A stretch of DNA of 64,000 bases from Corticium candelabrum (Eukaryota > Porifera > Homoscleromorpha > Homosclerophorida > Plakinidae). The notes below the pieces were generated by a model, which searched no databases, had not been told where the DNA came from, and saw only the letters and a program-made list of their open reading frames with translations. Positions 25,089 through 48,732 of the stretch are shown one piece after another. Positions within the stretch are counted from its first letter, which is position 1. The number at the start of each line of letters is the position of its first letter. Both the position numbers and the translations under genes were made by a program. The stretch is taken from the NCBI RefSeq assembly GCF_963422355.1, contig NC_085088.1, forward strand, positions 3,497,847 through 3,561,846, in the 5' to 3' direction.

Positions 25089-26660
25089 GCACGGAGCGGG
25101 CTTGTTATCTTTATACATTGATCTCGTAGGTCTCCTGGCTGCATGCAAGGGAAATACTGTGAAGTGACTGGATCGAGAAGAAAGCAGCGTCAACGTTTTG
25201 TACGAATCTTTCTTGCAAGACGACGTCAATCGTTCATCATCAGTCCTACTTACACCCATGGATAAAACATATTGCTTTCTTGAAGATCGGGGATGATGCA
25301 TGTTGGTCGATCGTTGCATGCATGGTCCCATGGGACCTTCACTTGGCTTCATGAAGAACGATAAATTTGTTTGTTTTGTGATTTTTCTGTAAAAAAGTAA
25401 CAGACGTGTACAACTATTACCTAAACTTTACTCGGTGCTTCTCAACTTGACGACGGTTTGACCTTAAAATGGATACGACATCTGGGCCTTTCTCTGTCTT
25501 ACCTCGCAGGATTGTTACGTCACCCATTGTTGCTGCCCAAAAGGACTGCTGATTGGCTCAACAAATCCCCTAGTGTGACACACGCTTACAAACATATATA
25601 GAAACGTAACGACATAAGGACAGACAGACCGGAATTTGATTCAGCCCGTTTAGAGTGAGGTTCTCAAGAAGCAGTCCACCACTTAATGTGGTGTCCTTTT
25701 ATGTGATAGAAGGATTCAATAAGCATCCATTACTTGAAAAACATATTGCACTGTTTGAATGTGTACTGCTGAGGGAGTGGCTTGAAAAATTATGAGTCAA
25801 TGTAGTATTTTGTTTGTTATTATATATAAATTTTTGCAATGAATTTGTAAAATACTGTTTTAATTTATAATTATAAATTTGAGATGTTGGGAAATAGGTT
25901 ATGTGATGGGTGGTGCGATAAGTGGACGTCTATATAGCATGGATGCTCTTCGATGAATTTGGAGAAGAGCCATCTAGACATGCTTACTCTAATGCTGTAG
26001 CTTTCATATTGGCAACAAGCTCAATAAGGCCATTTTAATTAATTAATATTCATTCTGCCCAACAGTCAGTCATAAGAGGTGGACATGCAAAAGTTTTCAG
26101 CTTGAATTTAGACAAGCTAATTGAGATAACAATATCAGATGATGACAGATCCAGAGGGCTTCAAGGGTTTAAGGAACCAGCATCAAAAGGACATTAAAAT
26201 TGTAAACTAAGATTTTGTCAAATTTGTACTCTGACAGGTGCATGATAGAGTAATGGTATGCAGTGTATTTCAAGTGCATTCAAACAGTCGGTTCTTAATA
26301 AATTACATATGTATTTCATATGGTCATTCTGTCATCCAACAGAATCTCCTCTTTAAAATCGTGCATCCACTCCTGTTTTAAGAACATCTGAGACATTCTG
26401 CATGTATCCATTATATTGTGCAACAAACAACCAAGTAAAGTATCTTCAATTTTTTATTGTTTGTAATGTCCCTACTGCCATGCAAGACACTAGATACAAC
26501 ACTCTAGATTGGTGCTGTATCTCATATATCAATCTGCAACTATCTACGGTTATCTCTAGAGTAATGATATAATCTTACTGACAGTACAGATACCTACTAC
26601 ATACATGCATTTATTGTAACCGTTTTGTTCTAATATCTTTCTATAATTATAACACGCGTA
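25089..26660. other. Intergenic region
   Basis: No supported gene. It is A+T-rich, with scattered short ORFs of random appearance. Confidence 0.4.
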
Positions 26661-28406
26661 TTAGTAGTGAGTGATGTTTGCTGCTCTCAGAACCATAGTC
26701 TGCTGGATTCGGATGCACAGTTCAGTGTAGAGTATGCTGCCTGAACCCGGTACTCGTGCCTCGAATCCCAACACTGACATCAAGCACAGTCCACGTCCGT
26801 TCATCCGGAATCGGCCGTAGTCAATGTGTCTGATGTTGTACTTGATAGCAGATGAGGCAAGCCACTGCTGAACATGTTCTCGGTTCCACTTGAGAGGATC
26901 TAGGGACAAGGCAAGTGTAAACAAATTCAATACTTTCCAACAAAGGACATGGACTATTGTATTTGTTATAGCAATGTTTCATTCGGGATATGGTTGTATA
27001 GGGTACAGTCATATGGGAACACTTAAATAGGAAGACCCCTGTACAGGAACTGGAATATGTGATCTAGAGGACAGATAGAGTACCATTATATTGACTGTTG
27101 CATGATACATAGTGTAGGAAGTACTTGTGAAACTTGGATGCTTGTTCTGTTTCAGCTAAGGTAACATTTTCTTGCTACTTTCGTGGATAACAATGTAGCA
27201 GGTCTGGTGTTCCATATATTGGACAAATGAGACATTAGCATGTCATCACTGTGAGCCTTGTGCGTACCATCATCACATGTGAAACGTAGCTATCCCATTT
27301 ACTAATTTAGTAATCAGATCTATCTCTCCTCTCCGTGTTTTATTTCACTTGGTTGTCCTTTAGCTGGCACTGTGTCACCCCTCCTTTTTTAGGATAGAAG
27401 GGACTTGACATTTGTCCTGTGGGCAAACTCTGCTATTGTTGTAATAACTCAAAAAGTACATTCGCAGAACACATAGCCTCGATTGTCCTGCCAAATTGCT
27501 TGTAATTCGTTGGAGCTTGGAGGCTCTTGTCTTGTAAACAATGCAGATGTTGACGTCATGATTCCGGTTGCAGTCACCCAGTGGTCATGCATGCACTAAG
27601 AACTGCTGTTAGTAGGTGGAAAATTGTCTATTTTCTTACTCAATTGCTTAGGTTAATTAATCTCAGTTGGCAACATGACATTACACAACAGGAATAGTTA
27701 TACTGTAGACTGACTCTATGAACACAAAGCACAAAGCTTGTTGGCAACATCAGTGGTGTTGCTCGATTTATCTATTTGTGTTAGTTTCCTGTTATAGTGA
27801 TCTGTACACGGATATCTGAGGAAGGAAACCAAAAGTAAACTTTCTCTAGGTGTCGAGCAGTCACTTTAGAGACTCCAACACACTACAACAAATGATCCAT
27901 GAGGGGCGACCAACAGATGTAACTAAAAAAATTACTATATGATTGGGGAGGATGTGCACTACTGTTGGAAAATTGTTGACATAATCATAGCCGGGTTTTA
28001 TACCGTCTACTCTCCTTCCCAGCTGCTCTATAGCACTGCACCTCTAGTGATGCACGTACTCATGATCACTTGCACATCTATACACTCTAATATTCTTTGG
28101 AAGGGAATATTGTACCCATCAGATAAGGACGGCAAGTTGCTATGCTATTGATTTCCACACGTTTCCTGCAAACTCACCTAAAGGTAAGAGATATCGAGAG
28201 TTGAGGGCCAGTTGGCTGGGCAGCAGTTGATTGAAGACCGTCTGGTCCATAGTTATGTGGAGATGGCGGCTACCGCGCCCTCGACACTCGACGTTCATCA
28301 AACTATGATACACTGCTTGAAGACACAAACAAACTTCTTCATTTGCAGAACGCAACCGAATGTGCTGATTGGTCGGTTGGCTCACCTGGTTACTCCTGCT
28401 GCACAC
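26661..28406 (-). CDS. Small Pointed (SAM_PNT) domain protein 2
   Basis: Two exons, 28178-28406 and 26661-26899, are joined in phase 1 across a 1278-bp intron with consensus GTGAGT donor and CTAG acceptor, giving 155 aa. The second exon opens DPLKWNREHVQQWLASSAI and continues with FRMNGRGLCLMSVLGFEA and SILYTELCIRIQQ, a full-length Pointed domain. It lacks the GDILYE motif of its neighbours (GSGSILYTEL instead). The 76-residue N-terminus is rich in polar residues and unrecognised. There is no ETS domain; the stop lies 12 codons beyond the domain. Intron position and phase match gene 1 and gene 3, supporting common origin. The start ATG at 28406 is the first in frame; an internal one is possible. 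Confidence 0.72.
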
Positions 28407-28436
28407 AACAAGTTGAGCGATTCAGAAGTTGCTTGA

Positions 28437-29331
28437 TTTCGTTTTCCAGACGCAGGGCGAGTGCTGCTGTCGACGTTGGCTAGGGCTAAACAGCGGACGA
28501 ACGCGCTTGCGTGTGGGCGACGGGCGCATCCAGTGTGGAAGTACCGGTACCGTGTCTACCGGGTTTTGATGGAGTAATCACATCAGGCCCCCGCGCGTTC
28601 GCGGAGATGCAGAGCAGCAAAATGCGCGTGTTTGACTGTGTCTTACGTCTTTATCTGACAGGCAGTGACATGTACACCTACTGTAGGAGTCGGACAAGCA
28701 ATTCTGTAGCTATAATAGATAATTAGGTGTGCAACAGGTCGATGTCGTCACTGTCGTGCGTGTCTAGGCCGGGTCTGACCAGTGTTGTCTACATGTACGA
28801 GGTGTTATTGGTATGTAGAAGGTGTGGACAACGTCTGTTGCTCTATATGTTTCTCAAGTTCAGTGTGGTGTACGTGTGCATGCTAATTAGCGCGGGATGC
28901 AAGGACCAAAATGGCGGTTGCAATTACATGTATTTTGGTGCTGCTGCACTGTAATTACAGCTCTACAGTGACAGTGTATGTAGGGTTAGGTTTCAACTGT
29001 TTACACGCACGCAACACACACACACACACACCATCGAGTGTACGTACGTTTGCTATGTATCTCACGCAATCGGAAAGTACGAATTTACTCAGTTGACACG
29101 ACTAAGTTTCTTTCAAATTTATTATTTACCAATTTAGATCTACATTAGCTAGATACGCGCAGCACAAATATCCAAAGTAAACCTACATGTAGACACAACA
29201 GATCCAGCGTGCATGTGTAGGCTTTAATTTGACAATCTAGTAGATATCCTTGGCGAACTCAATTGCCTACATGCATGCATGCATCTACAAAGAGATGAAA
29301 CGCAAAGTGTTGCAATACAAAGGCAATATTA
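28437..29331. other. Intergenic region between Pointed genes
   Basis: G+C content rises at 28440-28640, just 5' of Pointed gene 2, and could hold its promoter. No coding sequence is supported. Confidence 0.4.
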
Positions 29332-29531
29332 TTAACGATCTCCGATCAAAAGGCGCAAATGTTCGTGCAGAATGTCACCGTCACGAGGCTCCAGCGCTAT
29401 CAATTTCAGTTAGAAGACTCCTTGCCATCATGACTGCAACGCAGTCGTGTTGACTAGAAGAAAGTCAACTAGCCTTTGCGACTCGAGAAACCAAATTAGT
29501 TTGACCTCGTCTTCTATTCACAAAACAAGCT
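29332..29531 (-). pseudogene. Decayed Pointed-domain exon
   Basis: This segment aligns base by base with the Pointed exon at 32251-32468. Matching stretches include GACTTTCT, CAACACG, ATG-GGCAAG and the C-terminal end, which still translates ALEPRDGDILHEHLRLLIGD before a TAA. The acceptor-side AG is kept at about 29532. The copy has in-frame stops and indels in the middle, so it cannot encode the domain. It is in the same orientation as the intact copies, and a recent tandem duplication followed by loss is the simplest reading. Confidence 0.8.
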
Positions 29532-29557
29532 CTGTAGAGCGACAACACGAACGTCAG

Positions 29558-29601
<44 letters not shown>
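29558..29601. repeat. (CAA)n microsatellite
   Basis: About 14 CAA trinucleotides directly upstream (in gene sense) of the decayed Pointed exon. Confidence 0.95.
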
Positions 29602-29602
<1 letters not shown>

Positions 29603-29660
29603 GTGACTACAAATTAACTTGTTCTGTACGCAGAAAAGTGAATTTACTAAGTGCATGAGA

Positions 29661-30274
29661 CAGAGTTGCCAACCTGGAATACTGAAAATGCGTGAGATCT
29701 CAGATTTTCATCAGTACTTTATATCTGCATACAGGCGTGGCCACAAAACTAATACCTAAATAACTAAAAAACAACACAGTGTTTCAATACGCACTAGACA
29801 ATAATTAACTAGCAAGTACTCGCAGAATTAGAATTTCTGCTAGTAACGATAAACCAATATAGTTTACGCACGCAGTAAATCAGTCTCGCGTAATCAGCCC
29901 CTCTCTCTTTTAGACTTCCTGAGGACGTCCGAAAGTTGAAAAGGAGGAGGGAAATTAGGGATGCGCGGACTAGTACATTAGTAGAATTGGCTGAATCTGT
30001 TTGACAGCTTCAGAACTAGACTTGCCTGGGGTTGGTTATTCGTAATGATCGATCACTTTACGGCAGTCTCGTTAGTTTTACCTAGATTTCTATCAGACAC
30101 TACAGATTTTTACGTGAATCTATGGGGTACCTACAGTTTCACTGTACACGTGTGTCTGGGTCTAGTTCCAGCAATCTAAAAGTTGCGTGAGATCTGGGTT
30201 CCTCGCGTGTGAGCGTGTGACCTGAAGGAACTTGCGTGAGACTCACGCAAGTTGCGTGTGAGTTGGCAACTCTG
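29661..30274 (-). mobile_element. Deletion derivative of the 6-bp hAT-like element
   Basis: The ends are CAGAGTTGCCAA in inverted orientation. On the minus strand it reads through the same sequence as the left about 690 bp of the element at 15834 (including the AGAGGGAGGGGCTGA and CTATATTGGTTATCG stretches), and then jumps to that element's right about 110 bp. It lacks the whole transposase. Flanks are ATGAGA and GTGAGA, a 6-bp duplication with one mismatch. It is a clear example of a MITE born from a known parent. Confidence 0.88.
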
Positions 30275-32250
30275 GTGAGATGGGGTGCGCCATGCGTGCA
30301 TGCCTAGATCTCAATTCCGTGAGTATATATGTGTCTAGATGATCGTTGCAATGATTTACCATTGTGAAAAAGTTACAGATTCGAGAACCCCTCAACATTG
30401 ATCAAGAAAGCAAGTAAAAGTTGATTTCTAGTCGCGACTGACTTTCGAATCAGACGAGACTCGACGTGCTGATTTGCTGTTGTGGCGCTAGATAATGATA
30501 TGCTAAATTACTGCAGCACTCAACAACATCGGCCGATCCGTAAAGTAGAGACTCCTGCCCTATTAGGCTTTTAAGAGACACGTGACGACCTGCAGTCTGC
30601 GCGATTTGCTCTTCAAACTAGTCAATGTCAATTCTAACTTATCAATATACGTGTACATGTATTTGCGTAATTACGTGGAAAGTTATTTCAGTGACTGTAT
30701 GTTTATATCTTCCAGATAGTTTAGAGGCAAAAACTGATGCATGTGTACATAGATTTACGTGATCTAGGGCATAACAGTGCCAAAGCAGTCGTTTATGTTA
30801 CAAATAAAAATAGAAAAATAAATGAATAAAATGAATTAAGACACAAGTAAAGTTGTTGCTTTGCTGTAACTACTTAGCTAGAAGACAACACTGATGCGTG
30901 ACAAGGCCCGGAGACTGGCAGTAAATACATAAATTATTATACTCCACACTTAATGTATTTATCACTTAGTTAGTGACTGTTTGTGCATGGCGACTCTTAA
31001 TTGCAGTTGTCTGTCTGTATGCTTTCTCTGTTCCAATTTAAAGCAGTCTATAGATGATGGCAGAATCGATTCAGCTATGCTATTGAACGACTAACTAATG
31101 CATCTGCAGTATAGGGATCATTATATGATACAATATACTACTGAATCAAGAGTATTAGCTGGCCCATATCTACAGACTATACAGGCAGTGCATACTGTAC
31201 ACAGGAGACTCATGCGTACACACAACTGCATGCCTCTATACATACAAATGACCAAGTAAAATAGTTACTAGACTTGTCGTTTATGCTAACGTGTGTACAC
31301 TTTATTTCCAAAACTCACCAATTTCTCTAAACGGCTGAAATCGTCCTCCTGTTGCTGGGATCGCGAGTCTGATGTCTGACAGCAAAACGACCCGATCGAC
31401 AACATTCTAGGGGGCAGAATGCAATCTGATCGATCTCGTTGGTTATCTATCAGTCAGCAAAACAACGGGCGATTGAAACAAGAGACAAATGTAGAAACCC
31501 ACGCCATCGATCTGAAAATGCCGGTGCGAGGGCGGACAATCAATTAGATGCATGAGTTACCGTGTCCACCGGTTTTTTGACTCGAAATTGCTTGTGACCT
31601 CTGCCAGCATTCTGCGAGTCCTAGTCGTGCGTTTGACTTGCTCGACGTCGCTCTGCGTCGTCTAGTGGCGTAAAACTGCGAGATTTGGGGCAATCGGGGT
31701 AGAGTATACGTCGCGTACTTGGCGTCTGTGCTCGTGTGAGTGAATTTGTCGGTACAGCAGTGAAAAAGCGCTCAGAGGACAGGAATCTGGTAGGTGAACG
31801 TTGAGTATAGTGAAGGTAGAGAGATTCTTGAAGTATTGTGCGACTGGAAATTTTGAATGTTGCAGTAGTGGCGTAATCTAGAGATGAATTCTCGCGTTCT
31901 GTGAGAGACATGCTTGTAGGCGTGACGTAATTTGTGAAAACTGTGTAGACCTGCTTAGTTACTGTTTGTAGTTATGGCATAACATGTTAAGCTGCTTTGC
32001 GGAGTCTTTAGCTGCTCACGTGATGCGAGGGCAACTCAATCTTCCAAAGAGAGGGTGTTCACGCGCCACTTTAGTACTTGAGCTAATGCAGTAGGGAACT
32101 CGCATATAAATGCTTAGATACAATGTACTGATAATGAATAAGTAATATACACTGAATACGTAATATGATATTGACTGTGCTTAATATACGTATAGGTCTA
32201 GCAGGAAGATGTCCTGGAAAAGACAGATCGAGTCACTTCGGGAGCCAGCC
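30275..32250. other. Intergenic region between Pointed genes
   Basis: No supported gene. A 96-codon frame on the minus strand at 31621-31911 has no recognisable domain. A 28-codon frame ending at a consensus donor at about 31316 (minus strand) could be a leading exon of the decayed Pointed copy, but its phase does not fit. Confidence 0.35.
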
Positions 32251-32586
32251 CTAGAGCATCTTCGAGCGATCTCCGATCAAGAGCTGCAGGTACTCGTACA
32301 GAATGTCGCCGTAACGAGGCTCTAGAGCCAAGAACTGTTCTTCGGTCATGAGGCATAGCTTCTTGCCGTTCATTTGGAAAGCATCCGTGTTCAGTGGCAG
32401 AAAGTCAAACTGCCTCTCGGATTCGAGAAGCCACACCTTGACGTCGTCTTTCGTCCACAGAGCGGGGTCTATCAAGAAATAAGAATTCAGAAGGTGAGTA
32501 ATGCGCTTGCGGTAGCAACTAGGAAAGGGATCGAAGTGAATGGCAAAAACAAATGGCGCCAATGGGCACGTGAACCGCTTGACCAA
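32251..32586 (-). CDS. Small Pointed (SAM_PNT) domain protein 3
   Basis: The Pointed exon is 32251-32468, with a TATCAAG-side acceptor AG at 32469-32470. It encodes DPALWTKDDVKVWLLESE, FQMNGKKLCLMTEEQFLAL and GDILYEYLQLLIGD, a canonical Pointed domain ending 5 residues before the stop. The frame is open through the acceptor to an ATG at 32586, giving 111 aa; alternatively an upstream exon is spliced in phase 1 as in genes 1 and 2, which I could not find. No ETS domain is present. The exon is the closest relative of the decayed copy at 29332. Confidence 0.68.
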   Translation of the reverse strand: MVKRFTCPLAPFVFAIHFDPFPSCYRKRITHLLNSYFLIDPALWTKDDVKVWLLESERQFDFLPLNTDAFQMNGKKLCLMTEEQFLALEPRYGDILYEYLQLLIGDRSKML

Positions 32587-34457
32587 TCCATCTGAGAACG
32601 CTATTGGACGCTGATTTTGTCATTTGATCGGGACGCATGCAGTTTGGAGCAAAAATAGCCGCACTAATCGATCAGCCGACGAGAATTCTCACCATTTGGT
32701 ATGTTTGACTGATAAACAATGTGAAGTTCCATTGCATGAAATGCTAATCCTGTCATGTCGAAAATCAATCAGCAAAGCTTATTCGACGTACGTCATATTG
32801 TTTATGTCTACCTGTTCGTCAATCGTGTCGTGGCAGCAGCGCTATCCGATATTGATATGGAAAATTGCTGCAAGATCACGTTCTAAAAGCCTAATGCATG
32901 TGGAGACTCCCCGGTATACTGAACTCCCACCATGCAATTTCAACGCAGGCGTGTAGATTTACATCTATCGACCATCTCTAGACTACAAAATGACAAGAAA
33001 TTTTGGGCGTATAAATGCTAGCCTAGAGTTGGCATGTACTGATCAATGACCAAGCTGCTCGACTTAAGCTGTTTCTAAGACTTGCATTTAACTAGACAGT
33101 TTAGGTAGGAAAGAGGCCAGCGTCTGCTATTTGTGTTATTCGCCAGGAGTTCTTTTTGTGAATATCGAGAAATGTGGAACGAATTGTCAATGGATTAGAG
33201 ATAATGTCATGCACACTTAGCAGACAGCTAGAGTGCACTTAATTGCTATAACTACAGCAATGCAACCAAAACCACGACTAAATCCATTTATATAAAAATG
33301 TTACTAGTCTGCTGGGTTTGTTGTGGATAACCTGGTTTGAAACCAGATGAAGCTAAACAAAAGAGGGAGGGGGAGGGGAGGGGGAGGGGAGGGAAGGTAG
33401 CTGCACGTGTCTACCGCCTTTTGTCTATATGAATTACTTACAGATGTGTGTAGGCTATTCGTAAGTCTTCAAAACATTCTTTATAAAAATAGAGCCCACT
33501 GGACCAGACCAGACCGGTACTGGTATAGTGTACTATAGGCACCGTGAACTGTAGCTGTGTATAGACTCTATAGTATGCAATCAGTATAAAAACGTTTGAT
33601 ACACGATTTCCTAGAGGAAGATAGAGCATGATGAGGACTCGGACCGCTAGAGCGCTATTTTACTGTCGCAGTTAACTAAGTCTAACTAACTGCTAGCTGT
33701 CTTAATTAAGTAAAAATTTCGTTTTTATTAGGAATCCTTGTCTTCTGTCGGAAGTCTGTAGAGGCAACAAGCGATATTGGTCAAAACAAACGAATTAACT
33801 AGATTGGTAAACAAAGCGCAAGGAAAATTATGTCACGTGACTCAGCTACCAACACCGCCTCCGTAGACACACCCCTTGTACGGTGCACAGTGTACACTAC
33901 TGTATGTATTTTGTAACTACTGAAAGCGCTAATGTACTTCGAATAGTGCACGAGCGTTAGTTACCCTTTGTGTGATCTCTCCACATAAGTGCCATGCAGC
34001 TATAGCACAATTCATATAACGACAAAGAGTTGAACGCCTGCTGCTCTGAAAACTCTGGTATTCTCTTCTGTGTTTGCCAGTGCTTTGCAACCGCTGCAGC
34101 GATATCGACAACTACAAGCAGCTTCAGATTGTTTCAACAAATGTTGACAACCATACTCACAGCAATGACACCTAGACTAGGCTAGGCTCATGCCAGAGGC
34201 CATTGAAAAGACAGTACTAGTCGTCCCCTAGAGTGAAGGTGAAATCTCGACGTTCATCATGCTGAGGTCGTAGTCTACTCAAACTTTTTTACACAAGTCA
34301 AATTGTTTTCTGAAAATCGTATTAATCATCAGAAATAATGATGCATGTCTCCTTGTAATCAAGAGCACTGCGTCCATATTTGAGAACAGCTATTATAGAC
34401 GAGTAGAATTACAGTTAAGTGAAAATTTCATTGTAGTCAATACAAGTCAGGCCACAT
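32587..34457. other. Intergenic region between Pointed cluster and copine
   Basis: No gene is supported. A run of GGGGAGGGG-type repeats at 33363-33397 could form a G-quadruplex. Several short frames look random. Confidence 0.4.
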
Positions 34458-46812
<12,355 letters not shown>

Positions 46813-46824
46813 TTTGATTAGCAC

Positions 46825-48218
46825 ATCTAGTTGATTTTCACCTGCTGTGGGCGGCCTTATCCGGGCCCGGTACCCCAGACCGCTAGCGCGCTTTTTGCAA
46901 CTTGAGGTGGCCCGGGGAGGAGGCGCGAGATAAACTAAACAGAGGACAACCGGAAAAGTTAGTAACTTACGTAGTGAAACACCTAACTGGTTACCAATTG
47001 AGAGTGTGCTAGCAGACTATCTGAAATAGCGCTAGTTAATTAATTAATTAAGTGTATACAGATGCTGTGATCTTGTAGCTGATTTTGGTCAGTGACCTAT
47101 ACTATACCAAAAAGTAGTTAAGTTTTGGTTAATTAGCAGTAAAGGTCAGCAAAATTGCGCTTGTTCCATCTTGGACTCCTTCAAGTCTAGTAGACTGCTT
47201 TGCTAACCGTAAAAAATTCTTGCTAGACCTAGAATTGATCTCTTGAACTTAAGTTTGGTTTTTCCTTTTGACTCTAGCAAAGTTTCTGATCTATAATTTC
47301 CGAAAATTATATGTATACATTAAGAATTAATTAAAGAAATCACGTGACGGGTTTATGACATAATGGGTCCATTTTAATGTAATACAGTACTCACCAGTGA
47401 CGGCGGCGGAGCTGGGGGGAAGAGGGGCAATTGCTCCCCCAATTTAACCATCAACAACTGCGAAGAAATTTTGGAAGAAAAATATTTGCATTTTCGTACT
47501 CCAGTATATGACAATGTTTATAAAATTTACCAGAACTATGGATGTGCTTACGCGCTCTCTGTTGCCGTGTTTATTAACTTAAGTTATTACTGTCTAACAT
47601 CACAAAGCGCTTCCCGAAAGGAAATTCCTACTTTGAAACTCATTGTAGTTCATCTATTCCAATGTCCATGTCACGCCCCCAACTTGAGAGTCTCTCACTC
47701 ACCCCTGCTCACTGTCCATGCACCGCATATGTTCTATTGCTGTCTATGTCGCTAGCTCCAGTGTTCACCAACTTTGTGACTGAGAAACGTGGGTAACTAT
47801 ATATGTACACCGTTTTTATATCTCTCACAGGGTTGTCGCGACCACTTGAAACGACATTCGGTCTTACAAGTAGCGCGCTTTAACTTAACTTTAGCAGCAA
47901 AATGACGTCTAAATTCGAGATAATTGTAATTGTATTGTAGTTTTATTAAAATGCTTATCTAGCTACTGTATGTCTATGCATTGATGCATGCATGTCCAAG
48001 CGAGAGTATACGCACATGCATGCTTCATTAATTAATTACTCTGCAAAAGACACTTGTCTACCAAAAAATCTACAGATTGTACTGTACCATTTGTAAGTCG
48101 TTGACTAGAATGGAATTAAGTTAAGTTGAAAGTGCAGACACTGCGATTACCTGTAACTAGCATAGTCTAGCTAGTACACTAGCTTAGCTAATTTTACATG
48201 TCTAATATTGCTCAGCTT
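46825..48218. other. Intergenic region between copine and receptor kinase
   Basis: The first 100 bp upstream of copine are G+C-rich (GGGCCCGGTACCCC, GCCCGGGGAGGAGGCGCG) and may hold the copine promoter. The remainder is A+T-rich with no supported gene. A start CAGTGACGGCGGCGGAGCTGGGGGG near 47394 looks like an end of a CAG-type MITE. Confidence 0.4.
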
Positions 48219-48661
48219 CTAGACAGATCGAGTTGCATCGAGGTCGTCTGTCACGCAACGTGGAGTGTTTGAAGGCTGTACAACGAAGGAATACTGACGT
48301 TCAACATCGATGACGTCATTTTCAGATTGCTGCGTTGATTGCAGTATAGACCGAACCAGGACCACGATATCTACAAAAGTCGGTCTGTCCTTTGGTTTTC
48401 CTTGCCAACATTGCTCGATAATATAACGTAAACCTTTGTCGGTCTCGGCCGGTAGAGTCGGTCTGACACCAGTTATTACTGCATCTTCGATCCTTGCATC
48501 AAATTTGTACTCGTTCCCAGAAAACGGCGTCTGTCTTGTCACGATCTCCCACACGACTATTGCAAAACTGCAAACACAAAACATGACTATACAGATGTCT
48601 ATATATGTAGAAGGACGTCTGTATATGTAGAAGTTACTGATGGAAAATATATCTAAAGAAG

Positions 48662-48732
<71 letters not shown>

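Noticed and set aside
31314-31406. 28-codon frame with consensus donor on the minus strand, possible exon 1 of the decayed Pointed copy
   Set aside because: It ends in phase 0 whereas the Pointed exons need phase 1, and no similarity to exon 1 of genes 1 or 2 is seen.
47394-47760. Gene-like segment starting near CAGTGACGGCGGCGG
   Set aside because: The 94-codon frame has no recognisable domain and no splice context; it looks like a degenerate MITE region.
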